Source of the DNA: CAZGSG01 sp964528095
GTDB taxonomy: Bacteria; Bacteroidota; Bacteroidia; Chitinophagales; Chitinophagaceae
Assembly: GCA_964528095.1 (NCBI GenBank)
Contig: CAZGSG010000019.1
Span: 1 to 35,572 of the forward strand
Direction of reading: 5' to 3'
DNA: 35,572 nt
The notes under the pieces are model-generated. The model was not told where the DNA came from. It ran no database searches and worked only from the letters and a program-made list of their open reading frames with translations. Both the position numbers and the translations under genes were made by a program. Position 1 is the first letter of the stretch. Every line of letters starts with the position of its first letter. Below are positions 6,914 through 14,472 of the stretch, piece after piece.

Positions 6914-8050
6914 TTATTTGGATTCTAAAAGTTCAAACAATCTGTCAATATCTGTTTTTTCATTAAAGAGATGCGGTGCAATTCTGATATTATTCCCTCT
7001 TACGCTTATATAGACATGGTTATCTACAAGCTTTTTGTTTAATGCGGAAAGCGTGTCTTCCGCAATCCTCACGCCGATCATATGTCCTACCCGTTCATGC
7101 GGTACATTCAATCCAAGCGCTCTTGCTTTCAACTCAGTTTCAGCTGTTAATACTGCAAGTGTTTCCTGTATGTTTTCAACACCCCAGTCAAGCAGTTGTA
7201 TTAGCCCGGCAATCGCCATGGGTATATTTACAAAATTCGGAAATCCGCCTGCATCAAATCTTCTTGCGCCTGGTTTATATTCATCAACATAATCAACCAG
7301 CCGCGAAAAATCCTCGCTTCCTTTTTTGTTAAGCCAGGAAAATTCGATAGGCTTTCCTGTTTCGGCATATTGACTATCCGCATATAAATACGCAAGTCCA
7401 TAGGGACCAAGCAACCATTTATACCCTACCGTGAGCAAGAAATCGGGTTTGATCTTATTGACGTCTATAGGGTATGCGCCAGTAACCTGGCTTGCATCGA
7501 TCACCAGTTTTGCATTTACTCTTTTTGTTGCCTTACTTACTGATTCAAGGTCTATAAAACTCCCATCCGTCCAATGACAATGAGGAATAGCAACCACAGC
7601 AGTAGTCGATTTTATGTTTGCGATAATTGCTTCTGTCCAGGATAGCCCCGGCTCCTTTTCGACAGTAATTATTTGCGCGCCGGTCTTTTTTGCAAGCTCC
7701 CTCCATGCATATACATTAGATGGATATTCCCTGTCTAAAAGAAGAATGGATTGCTGAGCCGTCAATTGAATATTATTGGCAGCAACGGCTATTCCATAGC
7801 TCACAGAAGGAATCAGCGCGATATTCTCTTTACCGGCATTGATCAACCGGGAAAATAAGGACCGCAATTCTTCCGAAGGATCAAACCAATCGGTCGTCCT
7901 GATCTTCCAGGGAGTATTTCGTTGCTGCATTCCATCGATGCCCGCCCGGCGCACGGTGTTTAGCAGGGGCGACATATTCGCGCAATTCAAATAGGTAATA
8001 CCCGGGGGGATATCAAAAAAATCTCGTTGATTCGATAAGATCATAGACAT
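6914..8050 (-). CDS. Class V aminotransferase family protein (PLP-dependent)
   Basis: The 378-residue product belongs to fold-type I, class V PLP enzymes (cysteine desulfurase/isopenicillin N epimerase-like/kynureninase group). The Schiff-base lysine is K211 in TVGYKWLLGPYG; D185 in LVIDASQ holds the pyridine nitrogen and Q188 stacks beside it. H157/H159 in AIPHCHWTDG lie at the cofactor face. The N-terminus ITYLNCANMSPL matches the usual start of the fold. There is no cysteine in a desulfurase-like mobile loop that I can point to, so sulfur transfer is not supported; substrate is unknown. It stands alone between DUF2795 and fabI, with about 70 bp to fabI on the same strand. An alternative start is Met3. 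Confidence 0.85.
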   Translation of the reverse strand: MSMILSNQRDFFDIPPGITYLNCANMSPLLNTVRRAGIDGMQQRNTPWKIRTTDWFDPSEELRSLFSRLINAGKENIALIPSVSYGIAVAANNIQLTAQQSILLLDREYPSNVYAWRELAKKTGAQIITVEKEPGLSWTEAIIANIKSTTAVVAIPHCHWTDGSFIDLESVSKATKRVNAKLVIDASQVTGAYPIDVNKIKPDFLLTVGYKWLLGPYGLAYLYADSQYAETGKPIEFSWLNKKGSEDFSRLVDYVDEYKPGARRFDAGGFPNFVNIPMAIAGLIQLLDWGVENIQETLAVLTAETELKARALGLNVPHERVGHMIGVRIAEDTLSALNKKLVDNHVYISVRGNNIRIAPHLFNEKTDIDRLFELLESK

Positions 8051-8119
8051 GCATGCGTTGACAACAGGTTATTTATTGCCATTATTAATAACTCCGGGAC
8101 CAGTAATTTAAGAAATTGT

Positions 8120-8938
8120 TTACTCCTTGCCCATCTGCTCTATTACTCCAGGTGTTACACCGGTAAAGCTGAAGCCTCCGTCATGAAACAGGTTCTGCAT
8201 GGTCACCATGCGGGTAAGATCGCTGAACATAACAGTAATGTAGTTGGCGCAATCATCCGTGGGTGCATTTCCCAGCGGGCTCATTTTATCTGCGTAGTTA
8301 AAGAACCCGTCAAATCCTTTTACACCACCGCCGGCTGTTGTTTTAGTTGGAGATTGTGAAATCGTATTCACCCGTACTTTTTTTCTTTCACCATAATAAT
8401 AACCAAACATACGGGTGATGCTTTCCAGCAATGATTTGGCATCAGCCATTTCATTATAATCCGGGAAAACCCGCTGAGCGGCTATATAGGTCAATGCTAC
8501 CACACTGGCGCCTTCGTTCAATGCATCGAGGTCCCAGGCTGTACGCAATACTTTATGAAAACTAATAGCAGAAATATCGAGTGTCTTAAGATTCCATTCA
8601 TAGTTCAGTTCGGTATACGCTTTTCCTTTGCGTACATTGATACCCATCCCGATCGAATGCAGGACGAAATCGATCTTGCCACCAAAATGGGCTGTCGATT
8701 TTTCAAATAAATTTTTAAGGTCTTCCATGCTCGTTACATCAGCGCCGATCACCGGTGCGTTGCCACATTGTTCTGCCAGTTTATTGATCTCTCCCATCCG
8801 CAGGGCAACCGGTGCATTGGTGAGCACGATCTCCGCACCCTGTTCGTAACATTTCAAGGCTGTTTTCCAGGCCAGTGATTTTTCATCCAGCGCTCCGAAT
8901 ATGATTCCTTTTTTTCCTTTCAGTAAGTTATTTGACAT
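8120..8938 (-). CDS. fabI: Enoyl-[acyl-carrier-protein] reductase (NADH)
   Basis: FabI performs the last reduction of each fatty-acid elongation cycle in the cytoplasm. The 272-residue protein is an atypical short-chain dehydrogenase: nucleotide-binding GIIFGALDEKSLAW near the N-terminus and the catalytic Tyr-x6-Lys pair in DYNEMADAK. The segment VNTISQSPTKTTAGGG replaces the shorter proteobacterial loop and is the form usual in Bacteroidota; it contains the substrate-binding loop region targeted by triclosan-like inhibitors in the family. The ATG at 8938 was chosen over 9049, because homology begins at LLKGKKGIIFG and the 37 residues before it look non-coding. Two small membrane proteins lie upstream on the same strand. 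Confidence 0.95.
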   Translation of the reverse strand: MSNNLLKGKKGIIFGALDEKSLAWKTALKCYEQGAEIVLTNAPVALRMGEINKLAEQCGNAPVIGADVTSMEDLKNLFEKSTAHFGGKIDFVLHSIGMGINVRKGKAYTELNYEWNLKTLDISAISFHKVLRTAWDLDALNEGASVVALTYIAAQRVFPDYNEMADAKSLLESITRMFGYYYGERKKVRVNTISQSPTKTTAGGGVKGFDGFFNYADKMSPLGNAPTDDCANYITVMFSDLTRMVTMQNLFHDGGFSFTGVTPGVIEQMGKE

Positions 8939-8979
8939 GGGTCGTTGGTTTTTATGGCGGTAAAAATAAGAAGTTCTTT

Positions 8980-9186
8980 TTAAGGTAGCGGAAACAGGTT
9001 TTTTATCAGTAAAACGATCAGGAAACTGGCGACAAAGATGAGCATACAAATACTTATCATATACGCGAATAATCTTAAAAAAGAATCCGAAGGCCGGATC
9101 GTTTTTTTAAAATACTTCGTCAGTATGTAAACCGGGATAAGCGAAACGGCAATGATTAATAATATTGTAAGAGATCTTAGTTTCAT
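8980..9186 (-). CDS. Small two-helix membrane protein
   Basis: This short gene encodes 68 residues with two predicted membrane helices (roughly 5-22 and 40-64) joined by a basic stretch YFKKTIRPSDSF. I preferred the ATG at 9186 to 9315 because the longer form adds an unlikely extension that overlaps the next gene upstream. It has the same plan as the 72-residue protein at 9227-9445: helix, short basic loop with KK, then a helix. The two are probably distant paralogues in one operon that ends at fabI, about 40 bp downstream. I do not recognise the family. Confidence 0.55.
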   Translation of the reverse strand: MKLRSLTILLIIAVSLIPVYILTKYFKKTIRPSDSFLRLFAYMISICMLIFVASFLIVLLIKNLFPLP

Positions 9187-9226
9187 ATTCAAAACAAAGT
9201 GATAGATCACACCGCTAATAGTTTTT

Positions 9227-9445
9227 TCAGGAAGAAAGATAAGTATACATTTTAACCAATATGAATAAACCGCAAAGAAAGAATAACGCGTTAACGAAAA
9301 AATATAATAAGGCATAGCTTATCAACTCCCAGCCCGTGCGGCTTGTTTTTATTTTTTTATTCATAAAAATAAAAACCCGGTATCCTGTAAAAGCCAGCAA
9401 TCCAAAGATCAGTGCGAATAAAATAAATTTATGAACAGGCAACAT
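9227..9445 (-). CDS. Small two-helix membrane protein
   Basis: A 72-residue product with two predicted membrane helices (about 6-28 and 43-68) and a positively charged loop FMNKKIKTSRTGWELI between them. By the positive-inside rule the loop is probably cytoplasmic, with both termini outside. It sits between recN and the 68-residue relative on the same strand, 30 bp from the recN stop, and may be translated from the recN-fabI transcript. There is no signal-peptide cleavage site and no catalytic motif. Function unknown. Confidence 0.6.
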   Translation of the reverse strand: MLPVHKFILFALIFGLLAFTGYRVFIFMNKKIKTSRTGWELISYALLYFFVNALFFLCGLFILVKMYTYLSS

Positions 9446-9475
9446 ATATTGTATGGCTTACAGGAGGATGCAGCC

Positions 9476-11152
9476 CTAATTTCCCACCATTTCCCTCGCG
9501 TTTTCCATGGCAGCAGCAGTTGGTTTTTCTCCACTGATCATTTTTGCAATAGCTGTTATACGTTCATCAGTCGTTAACTGGCGGATATTTGTTTTTACCG
9601 TATCCTTAATGATCTCCTTATAAACAAAGAAATGCGCATTGGCTTTGCCTGCAATCTGTGGCTGGTGGGTAATACAAATTACCTGGCGCTCGTCGGCCAG
9701 TGTTTTTAAGATGATCCCAACCTGGCGGGCAGCTTCACCAGAGATACCTGTGTCGATCTCATCAAAGATCATGGTAGGAAGATCAATCTTTTGAGCTACC
9801 AGTGATTTTATACACAACATCAACCGGCTCAGCTCACCCCCGCTCGCTACTTTGCGTATCGGCTGAAACTGGCCGCTCTTGCCCGTATCACCTGCCGGCA
9901 GGTTAGCGTCGAATAAAAAATCAATGGCATCATTACCGGTGAAATTCAATGCCGACTCTTTTACCTGCACTTTCAATTTAGCATTGGGCATGCCAACCTG
10001 TTTTAGCAGCTTATTTACTTTTTCTTCCAGTGGTTTGGTTTGTTTGTGCCGGGCCTCCGAAATTTTCTTCGCCAGTTTAGCGGCTTTCTCGTATAGCTCC
10101 CTGCCTTCTTTTTCTTTTTGCAGGATAGCTTCATCGATATTCAGTACAGCCTGTAATTTCTCTTCCAGTTGTTGCTGAATAAACAGTAACTCATCCGTTG
10201 AACTTACGCCATGTTTTTTCTGCAGCTTATACCCGATCGACAAACGTTCACTCAGTTGTTCTATTTTCCGGGGATCGTAGATCACCTGGCTACTGACAGC
10301 ATCCACTTCATCGGCAATATCCTGTATTTCTATCTGGGCAGACTGCAGGCGTTTTATCAATGCGGGAATACCTGCATGATAAGCAGCATAACCCTGTAAT
10401 TGGTTAGAAAGACTTTTTAATTGTTGTATCAGCGGGGTTTCACTTTCCTGCAGGTCAAAATACACTTTGCCCAAGGCTCCCTTTATACCTTCTGCATTGC
10501 TAAGCATTTTCAATTCCGCGTCCATTTCCTCCAGCTCATTTTTATGAAATGCGGCTTCGGCCAGTTCATCATACTGGAATTGATTATAACCTGCTTCTTT
10601 ATCGAATTGCAGCTTTGTTTCTTTAAGCGCTTCGCAATCCCTGGTTACAAGCTGCCATTTTTTGAATAGCGACTGGTATTCGTTAAGCACGTCGATATTG
10701 CCCGCCAACGCATCCAGTACCTGTCGTTGAAAATCGCTTTCTCCCAGTTCAAGTGTATCGAACTGCTGGTGCAGGTCTACCAGTAAGGAGCTGAGTTGTT
10801 GTAGTTGTGAAAGATTGACAGGAGTATCGCTTATAAATGCCCTGCTTTTTCCATTCGTGTTTATTTCCCTTCTTATCACCAGTTCATCCTGTACATCCAG
10901 GTCATTTTGTACCAGGAAGGCTTTTATTTCCTTTTTTCCAGCAGCATCAAATACGCCTTCAACAATACATTTTTTGTCTTTATTGACCAGCACAGTAGAA
11001 TCGGCCCGTTCTCCGAGGATCAGGTTCAGGGCACCCATCAGGATTGATTTTCCGGCACCGGTCTCACCCGTGATAATATTGAGCTGGTTCGATAGATCGA
11101 TCTGTAGTTCGTCGATGATCGCGTAGTTCTGTATGGAGAGTTGCCGCAGCAT
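9476..11152 (-). CDS. recN: DNA repair protein RecN
   Basis: RecN is an SMC-like ATPase that acts early in double-strand break repair and nucleoid cohesion. The 558 residues have the right order: Walker A GETGAGKS at 29-36 (after the family start LRQLSIQNYAIIDEL), two long coiled-coil arms with a central turn, the signature KVASGGELSRLMLC, Walker B MIFDEIDTGISG and the H-loop-like VICITHQPQIAGKA. Length matches E. coli RecN closely. The ATG at 11152 gives the canonical N-terminus. Just upstream is TATCTTCG, a possible -7 element, and then a 485-bp spacer holding a repeat. LexA-like boxes were not seen. Confidence 0.96.
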   Translation of the reverse strand: MLRQLSIQNYAIIDELQIDLSNQLNIITGETGAGKSILMGALNLILGERADSTVLVNKDKKCIVEGVFDAAGKKEIKAFLVQNDLDVQDELVIRREINTNGKSRAFISDTPVNLSQLQQLSSLLVDLHQQFDTLELGESDFQRQVLDALAGNIDVLNEYQSLFKKWQLVTRDCEALKETKLQFDKEAGYNQFQYDELAEAAFHKNELEEMDAELKMLSNAEGIKGALGKVYFDLQESETPLIQQLKSLSNQLQGYAAYHAGIPALIKRLQSAQIEIQDIADEVDAVSSQVIYDPRKIEQLSERLSIGYKLQKKHGVSSTDELLFIQQQLEEKLQAVLNIDEAILQKEKEGRELYEKAAKLAKKISEARHKQTKPLEEKVNKLLKQVGMPNAKLKVQVKESALNFTGNDAIDFLFDANLPAGDTGKSGQFQPIRKVASGGELSRLMLCIKSLVAQKIDLPTMIFDEIDTGISGEAARQVGIILKTLADERQVICITHQPQIAGKANAHFFVYKEIIKDTVKTNIRQLTTDERITAIAKMISGEKPTAAAMENAREMVGN

Positions 11153-11170
11153 ACAGCGAAGATAAAAAAA

Positions 11171-11317
11171 TTAGGATCGTCCTGCTTTCTTTGTTACGAA
11201 CAGATAATACGCGAATACAGGAATCCATGCCGCGCTTATTAGGGCGCTCAAAAGTATTTCTTCATTAAATACGTTGGGTTTTCTAAAACTTGTAGCTCGC
11301 GCATTTCGATGGGGATT
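11171..11317 (-). other. Open frame resembling the end of a small membrane protein, no start codon
   Basis: Reading the minus strand gives 48 codons without an ATG. The C-terminal half looks genuine: FNEEILLSALISAAWIPVF, continuing into AYYLFV and a basic tail TKKAGRS, which is what a terminal membrane helix looks like. The stop falls 18 bases upstream of the recN start. It may be a truncated gene whose 5' end was lost at the repeat boundary near 11320, or a very small gene with a non-ATG start. I do not recognise a family. Confidence 0.3.
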
Positions 11318-11320
11318 TCA

Positions 11321-11410
11321 AAGGAGCTAACAGAGAAAATGAGCTAAGGAAGAGCGTTGCTATTTGCACGGGATTGAGCTAAGGAATATTTTCACGGCGT
11401 GAAAATGGCT
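11321..11410 (-). repeat. Intergenic repeat family, internal partial copy
   Basis: GAGCTAACAGAGAAAATGAG followed by CTAAGGAAGAGC matches the end of the window at about 35545-35567. A second part, TTGAGCTAAGGAATATTTTC with palindrome ATTTTCAC-GGC-GTGAAAAT (11388-11406), matches 35240-35272. The copy lacks the TTTAAGCTTACGGAGAG half found at the window ends. Its orientation is that of the 35085-35331 block. Confidence 0.75.
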
Positions 11411-11529
11411 TTCGCTACCTGGTCAGCCGCTCTTCCTGCGGGGAATACTGCGGATAGAAAATCGAAGTACGCTTTACTAAAACCCAATGCCAGGTTCAGG
11501 CTTCTGTTTAGCCCGCTTTCGACATAACC
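11392..11529 (-). other. Open frame ending inside the repeat palindrome
   Basis: The minus strand is open for 45 codons and reads like protein (NRSLNLALGFSKAYFDFLSA followed by VFPAGRAADQVAKAIFTP). It has no ATG, and its stop TGA is formed by the GTGAAAAT arm of the repeat palindrome. It may be the 3' remnant of a gene, or part of a longer repeat module that happens to be open. The rest of the spacer, up to the terminator at 11565, shows nothing else. Confidence 0.25.
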
Positions 11530-11564
11530 CTATTTAGAACACTTGAGATGGCTTCTAATAAAAA

Positions 11565-11589
11565 ACCTCCCGCTTTGAAGACGGGAGGT
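11565..11589 (-). terminator. Rho-independent terminator of the zinc-ribbon gene
   Basis: ACCTCCCG and CGGGAGGT form an 8-bp GC-rich stem around a 9-base loop. On the minus strand a TTTTTTATT run follows. It lies about 50 bases beyond the stop of the gene at 11638 and closes the Nif3/zinc-ribbon unit. Confidence 0.9.
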
Positions 11590-11637
11590 AAAAAATAAAA
11601 AAAGAAATTTATTAGCAGGATCCGGTCCTGGGCTTAA

Positions 11638-12393
11638 TTACTTGACTTCGATATTGCCGCTAAGCTCTTCATCAACGAGGATACGACCGCAGTTTTCGCA
11701 GATCATAACCTTTTTGTGTTGTTTGATCTCGCTTTGTTTTTGTGGCGGGATATAGTAGAAACAACCACCACACGCGTCTCTTTCTACCGGTACCACGGCA
11801 AGACCGTTACGATAGCTCTTACGTATCTTTTCATAGCTGGTAAGCAGGCGCTCATCCACATGTGTTCTTGCCTCGGCAGCCTGTTTATTAAAATGTTTTT
11901 CTTCTTTCTCGTTAGCCGCGATGATCTTTTCCAGTTCACCTTTCTTGGTAGCGAGAACAGATTCTTTATTGGCAATATTCTTTTTGGCTTTTTCCAGTGC
12001 TACTGCTTTTTCCGCGATTTCTTCTGTAGCGTCCTTAATATGCTTTTCGGCCAGCTTTACTTCCAGCTGTTGCATCTCTACCTCTTTATTGATGGCTTCA
12101 AATTCACGGTTATTTTTTACGTTGTCCGTTTGTTTTTCATACTTCTTGATCAACGCATCTGCTTCCTTTATTGCCTCTTTACGCTGAGAGATAAAATCGG
12201 TAACTCCATTGATTTCTTCTTCGATACGTGTCTGACGGGCATGCAGTCCCTGGATCTCGTCTTCCAGATCGGCTACTTCCATCGGAAGTTCTCCTTTCAG
12301 GATATGAATTTCATCCAGTTTGCTTTCAATTTTCTGAAGGGTAACCAGGGATACTAATTTTTCTTCAACTGAAAATTCTTTAACGTTTGCCAT
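11638..12393 (-). CDS. Coiled-coil zinc-ribbon protein (C4-type, DUF164/CT398 family)
   Basis: The 251-residue product is mostly a long antiparallel coiled coil (about 15-190, rich in E, K, Q and A) with a C-terminal zinc ribbon: CGGC near 208-211 and CENC near 231-234 give a CxxC-x19-CxxC knuckle. This is the architecture of the C4-type zinc-ribbon family represented by Chlamydia CT398 and Helicobacter HP0958, proteins reported to contact RNA polymerase sigma-54 or flagellar mRNA in those organisms; whether that applies here is unknown. The gene starts 20 bp downstream of the Nif3-family gene, a pairing common in Bacteroidota and a sign of one operon. A terminator follows. Confidence 0.88.
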   Translation of the reverse strand: MANVKEFSVEEKLVSLVTLQKIESKLDEIHILKGELPMEVADLEDEIQGLHARQTRIEEEINGVTDFISQRKEAIKEADALIKKYEKQTDNVKNNREFEAINKEVEMQQLEVKLAEKHIKDATEEIAEKAVALEKAKKNIANKESVLATKKGELEKIIAANEKEEKHFNKQAAEARTHVDERLLTSYEKIRKSYRNGLAVVPVERDACGGCFYYIPPQKQSEIKQHKKVMICENCGRILVDEELSGNIEVK

Positions 12394-12412
12394 TTGTATT
12401 TGAAATTTAAGC

Positions 12413-13553
12413 CTAGAAGTAATAAACAGGATTTGTTTTTACATCTGTTTTAAGGACGGCAAAGGTAGGGAATTTTTGCTCCAAAACCTCTTGCAGCAGG
12501 TCAATCGTGAACTGTTCGCTCTCGTAATGTCCGATGTCGGCGATCAACATCCGTCCGTCGGCATCAAAAAACTCGTGGTATTTCATATCCGCCGTAATAA
12601 AAAGGTCGGCTTTTTTTGCTAATGCTCTGGAAATCAAAAAACTACCTGCTCCTCCGCAAATAGCTATTCTTTTTATCTTTTTGCCGGTAAAAGCGGAATG
12701 ACGGATAAAGGGGAGCTTGAAAAGAGTTTTTAACCTCGAAAAAAAGGCTTTTTCTTCCTCGGCCTCCGGCAGTTCGCCGATTATCCCTGAGCCCAGTTGA
12801 TCGTAGGAATTGGAAAGCGGCACTATATCATATGCCACTTCCTCGTAAGGATGGGCTTTTTTCAACCCCTGGATGATCTTTTGTTCCAGGAAGACAGGAA
12901 AGATCACTTCGATCTTTATTTCCGTTTCCTGGTGTCTTTCCCCGAGTTGACCCACAAATGGCTGCGTACCCGCCCCTGCTTTGAAAGTCCCCGTTCCCTC
13001 TGCATTGAATGAACATTCGCTGTACTTACCGATATTTCCTCCCCCGGCTGCAAAGAGGGCATCACGAACCTCGCCGGCTTTTTCCAATGGAACAAAAGTG
13101 AACAGTTTCCTCAGGGTATTGTCTTTGGGCTGCAAGGCCGCCGGTTTTTCAAGCCCGATCATGCTCGCGATCCTTCCGTTTACTCCGGTTACTACATTGT
13201 CAAGATTGGTATGAATTGCATAAATAGCAATATCATTTTTGATAGCATAAATGACTGTTCGCCCGAGATAGTTGTTTGTACTTATTTTTTTAAGGCACTC
13301 GAAAAGCACAGGCAGAGTTGCATCAAGCAGATTGACACCTTTCNNNNNNNNNNGCAGGAGGATGTGCATCAACCGGATTGCATACTTTCGCAATGGCTTC
13401 CATTATCACGTCCTCGGTAGAATCAAGGGCACACAGGATGCCTTTGCATTCCCAGTCCGCATCTCCTGTTATTAGTCCCGCATTGTCATAAGATTCCTGC
13501 AGTGAGGGATGAGCTATTGATTCCAGGTAAGTAACAATTTCTCCTATCCGCAT
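12413..13553 (-). CDS. Nif3-like dinuclear metal center protein (split by an artefactual gap)
   Basis: Nif3/YbgI/DUF34 proteins form toroidal hexamers with a dinuclear metal site; their role is still debated (GTP cyclohydrolase-like or metal-related). The N-terminus (IGEIVTYLESIAHPSLQESY, then DNAGLITGD) and the C-terminus (FITADMKYHEFFDA and ADIGHYESEQFTIDLL, with metal-ligand His and Glu) are typical. The inserted domain (about 130-230, PF-like with PYEEVAYDI) is the form found in long family members. Ten Ns at 13344-13353 split the frame; both flanks encode the same segment around the expected AHHP motif, so the gene is probably intact at about 360 residues. It is followed after 20 bp by the zinc-ribbon gene. 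The 295 bp upstream hold nothing I recognise. Confidence 0.88.
13306..13389. other. 10-N assembly gap with duplicated flanks inside the Nif3-family gene
   Basis: The Ns are at 13344-13353. The 38 bases to their left (13306-13343) and the 36 bases to their right (13354-13389) align to each other with a handful of mismatches: both contain TGCATCAA, then GATTG and end in CTTTC. In protein terms one side reads KVCNPVDAHPPA and the other KGVNLLDATLPVLF, two noisy versions of the family's CNLxxAHHPxxF. The contig ends therefore overlap and were not merged. Confidence 0.8.
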
Positions 13554-13848
13554 GTATACTGTTTTACCGCGCCAATTTACAGCTTAATGCGGTTTGTTGA
13601 ACAGGGTTCATCTATTTCAGCCATGTTTTCAGCGCTTACATGTTCGCAATGCTGCTGTTGTCATTACGATTTGTCCTGATATACTCTGCCCTTTTTAAAG
13701 TCATTTAGCCAACGGTGTCTCTGAAAATTTCAAAATACCTGTTTGGCAGAAATTAAAAATCCCGTATCTTTTCTATTCATTTTTTCTGTCCCTTTGATAG
13801 ACAGCAGACTATTTTTCAATTAATACACTTTAATTAACGATTTAAGCT

Positions 13849-14472
13849 ATGCTAAAAAGAACCAAAGGTCGCCTCCTGCTTGCATTGCTGGTGATAACTG
13901 GTTTGGCAGGAACAATTCATGATAGTACGCTTACCCAAAAGGAAAGAAAAACGGCCATTACTTTGCTAAAAAACAGCCGGGCAGAGATTTTGAAAAGTGT
14001 GGAAGGCCTGGACACCAAACAACTTCGTTATAAAGCTTCACCTGATCAATTGTCTATAGAGGATTATATTTTCTTCACGGTGCAAAGTGAGATGAAATAC
14101 CATGAAGAAATGAAAAACAGCATGAAAAAACCATGCAATCCTGAAAAAAGATCGTCCGTAAAATATACCGATGACCAGGCAAGAACACTGGGCAGCGATG
14201 ATCTTCAAGTCAATCATATTTCTTCGGTATCCGCAACGCCTGTACCTTTCCGAAGAACAGTGGATGCATTGGTTAAATTTCAAAGCCTGCGACAGGAGCA
14301 TATCCGCTATATGCGAACTTCTACAGAAGATATGCGCAATCATGTGGTGAATACGCAGAAAGGCTGGATGGATTCATACCAGTATATGCTCACACTTGCA
14401 GCACAAACAAATAGTATAGCCGGGCAGATCAATCAAATAAGATCTTCTCCCGGTTTCCCGGTAAAATATTAA
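13849..14472 (+). CDS. Exported DinB-like protein
   Basis: The 207-residue product has an N-terminal signal peptide or anchor (basic KRTKGR, then LLLALLVITGLAG) followed by a four-helix DinB-like domain. Family marks are ILKSVEGLDTKQLRYKASPD (about 48-67), LSIEDYIFFTVQSE and the last helix SYQYMLTLAAQTNSIAGQI ending SSPGFP. In metal-binding DinB proteins the last helix carries an HxxxH pair (commonly AAHxxRHxxQI); here these positions read Q and S, so the site looks lost. DinB proteins are usually cytoplasmic thiol-dependent or metal-dependent enzymes; an exported metal-less form has no known role. Its stop overlaps by 4 bp the stop of the convergent MG2/plug gene. Confidence 0.72.
   Translation: MLKRTKGRLLLALLVITGLAGTIHDSTLTQKERKTAITLLKNSRAEILKSVEGLDTKQLRYKASPDQLSIEDYIFFTVQSEMKYHEEMKNSMKKPCNPEKRSSVKYTDDQARTLGSDDLQVNHISSVSATPVPFRRTVDALVKFQSLRQEHIRYMRTSTEDMRNHVVNTQKGWMDSYQYMLTLAAQTNSIAGQINQIRSSPGFPVKY

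Noticed and set aside
13577..13624. 15-codon leader ORF upstream of the Nif3-family gene on the minus strand
   Set aside because: Too short, with no attenuator-like structure and no amino-acid bias that would make it a leader peptide.
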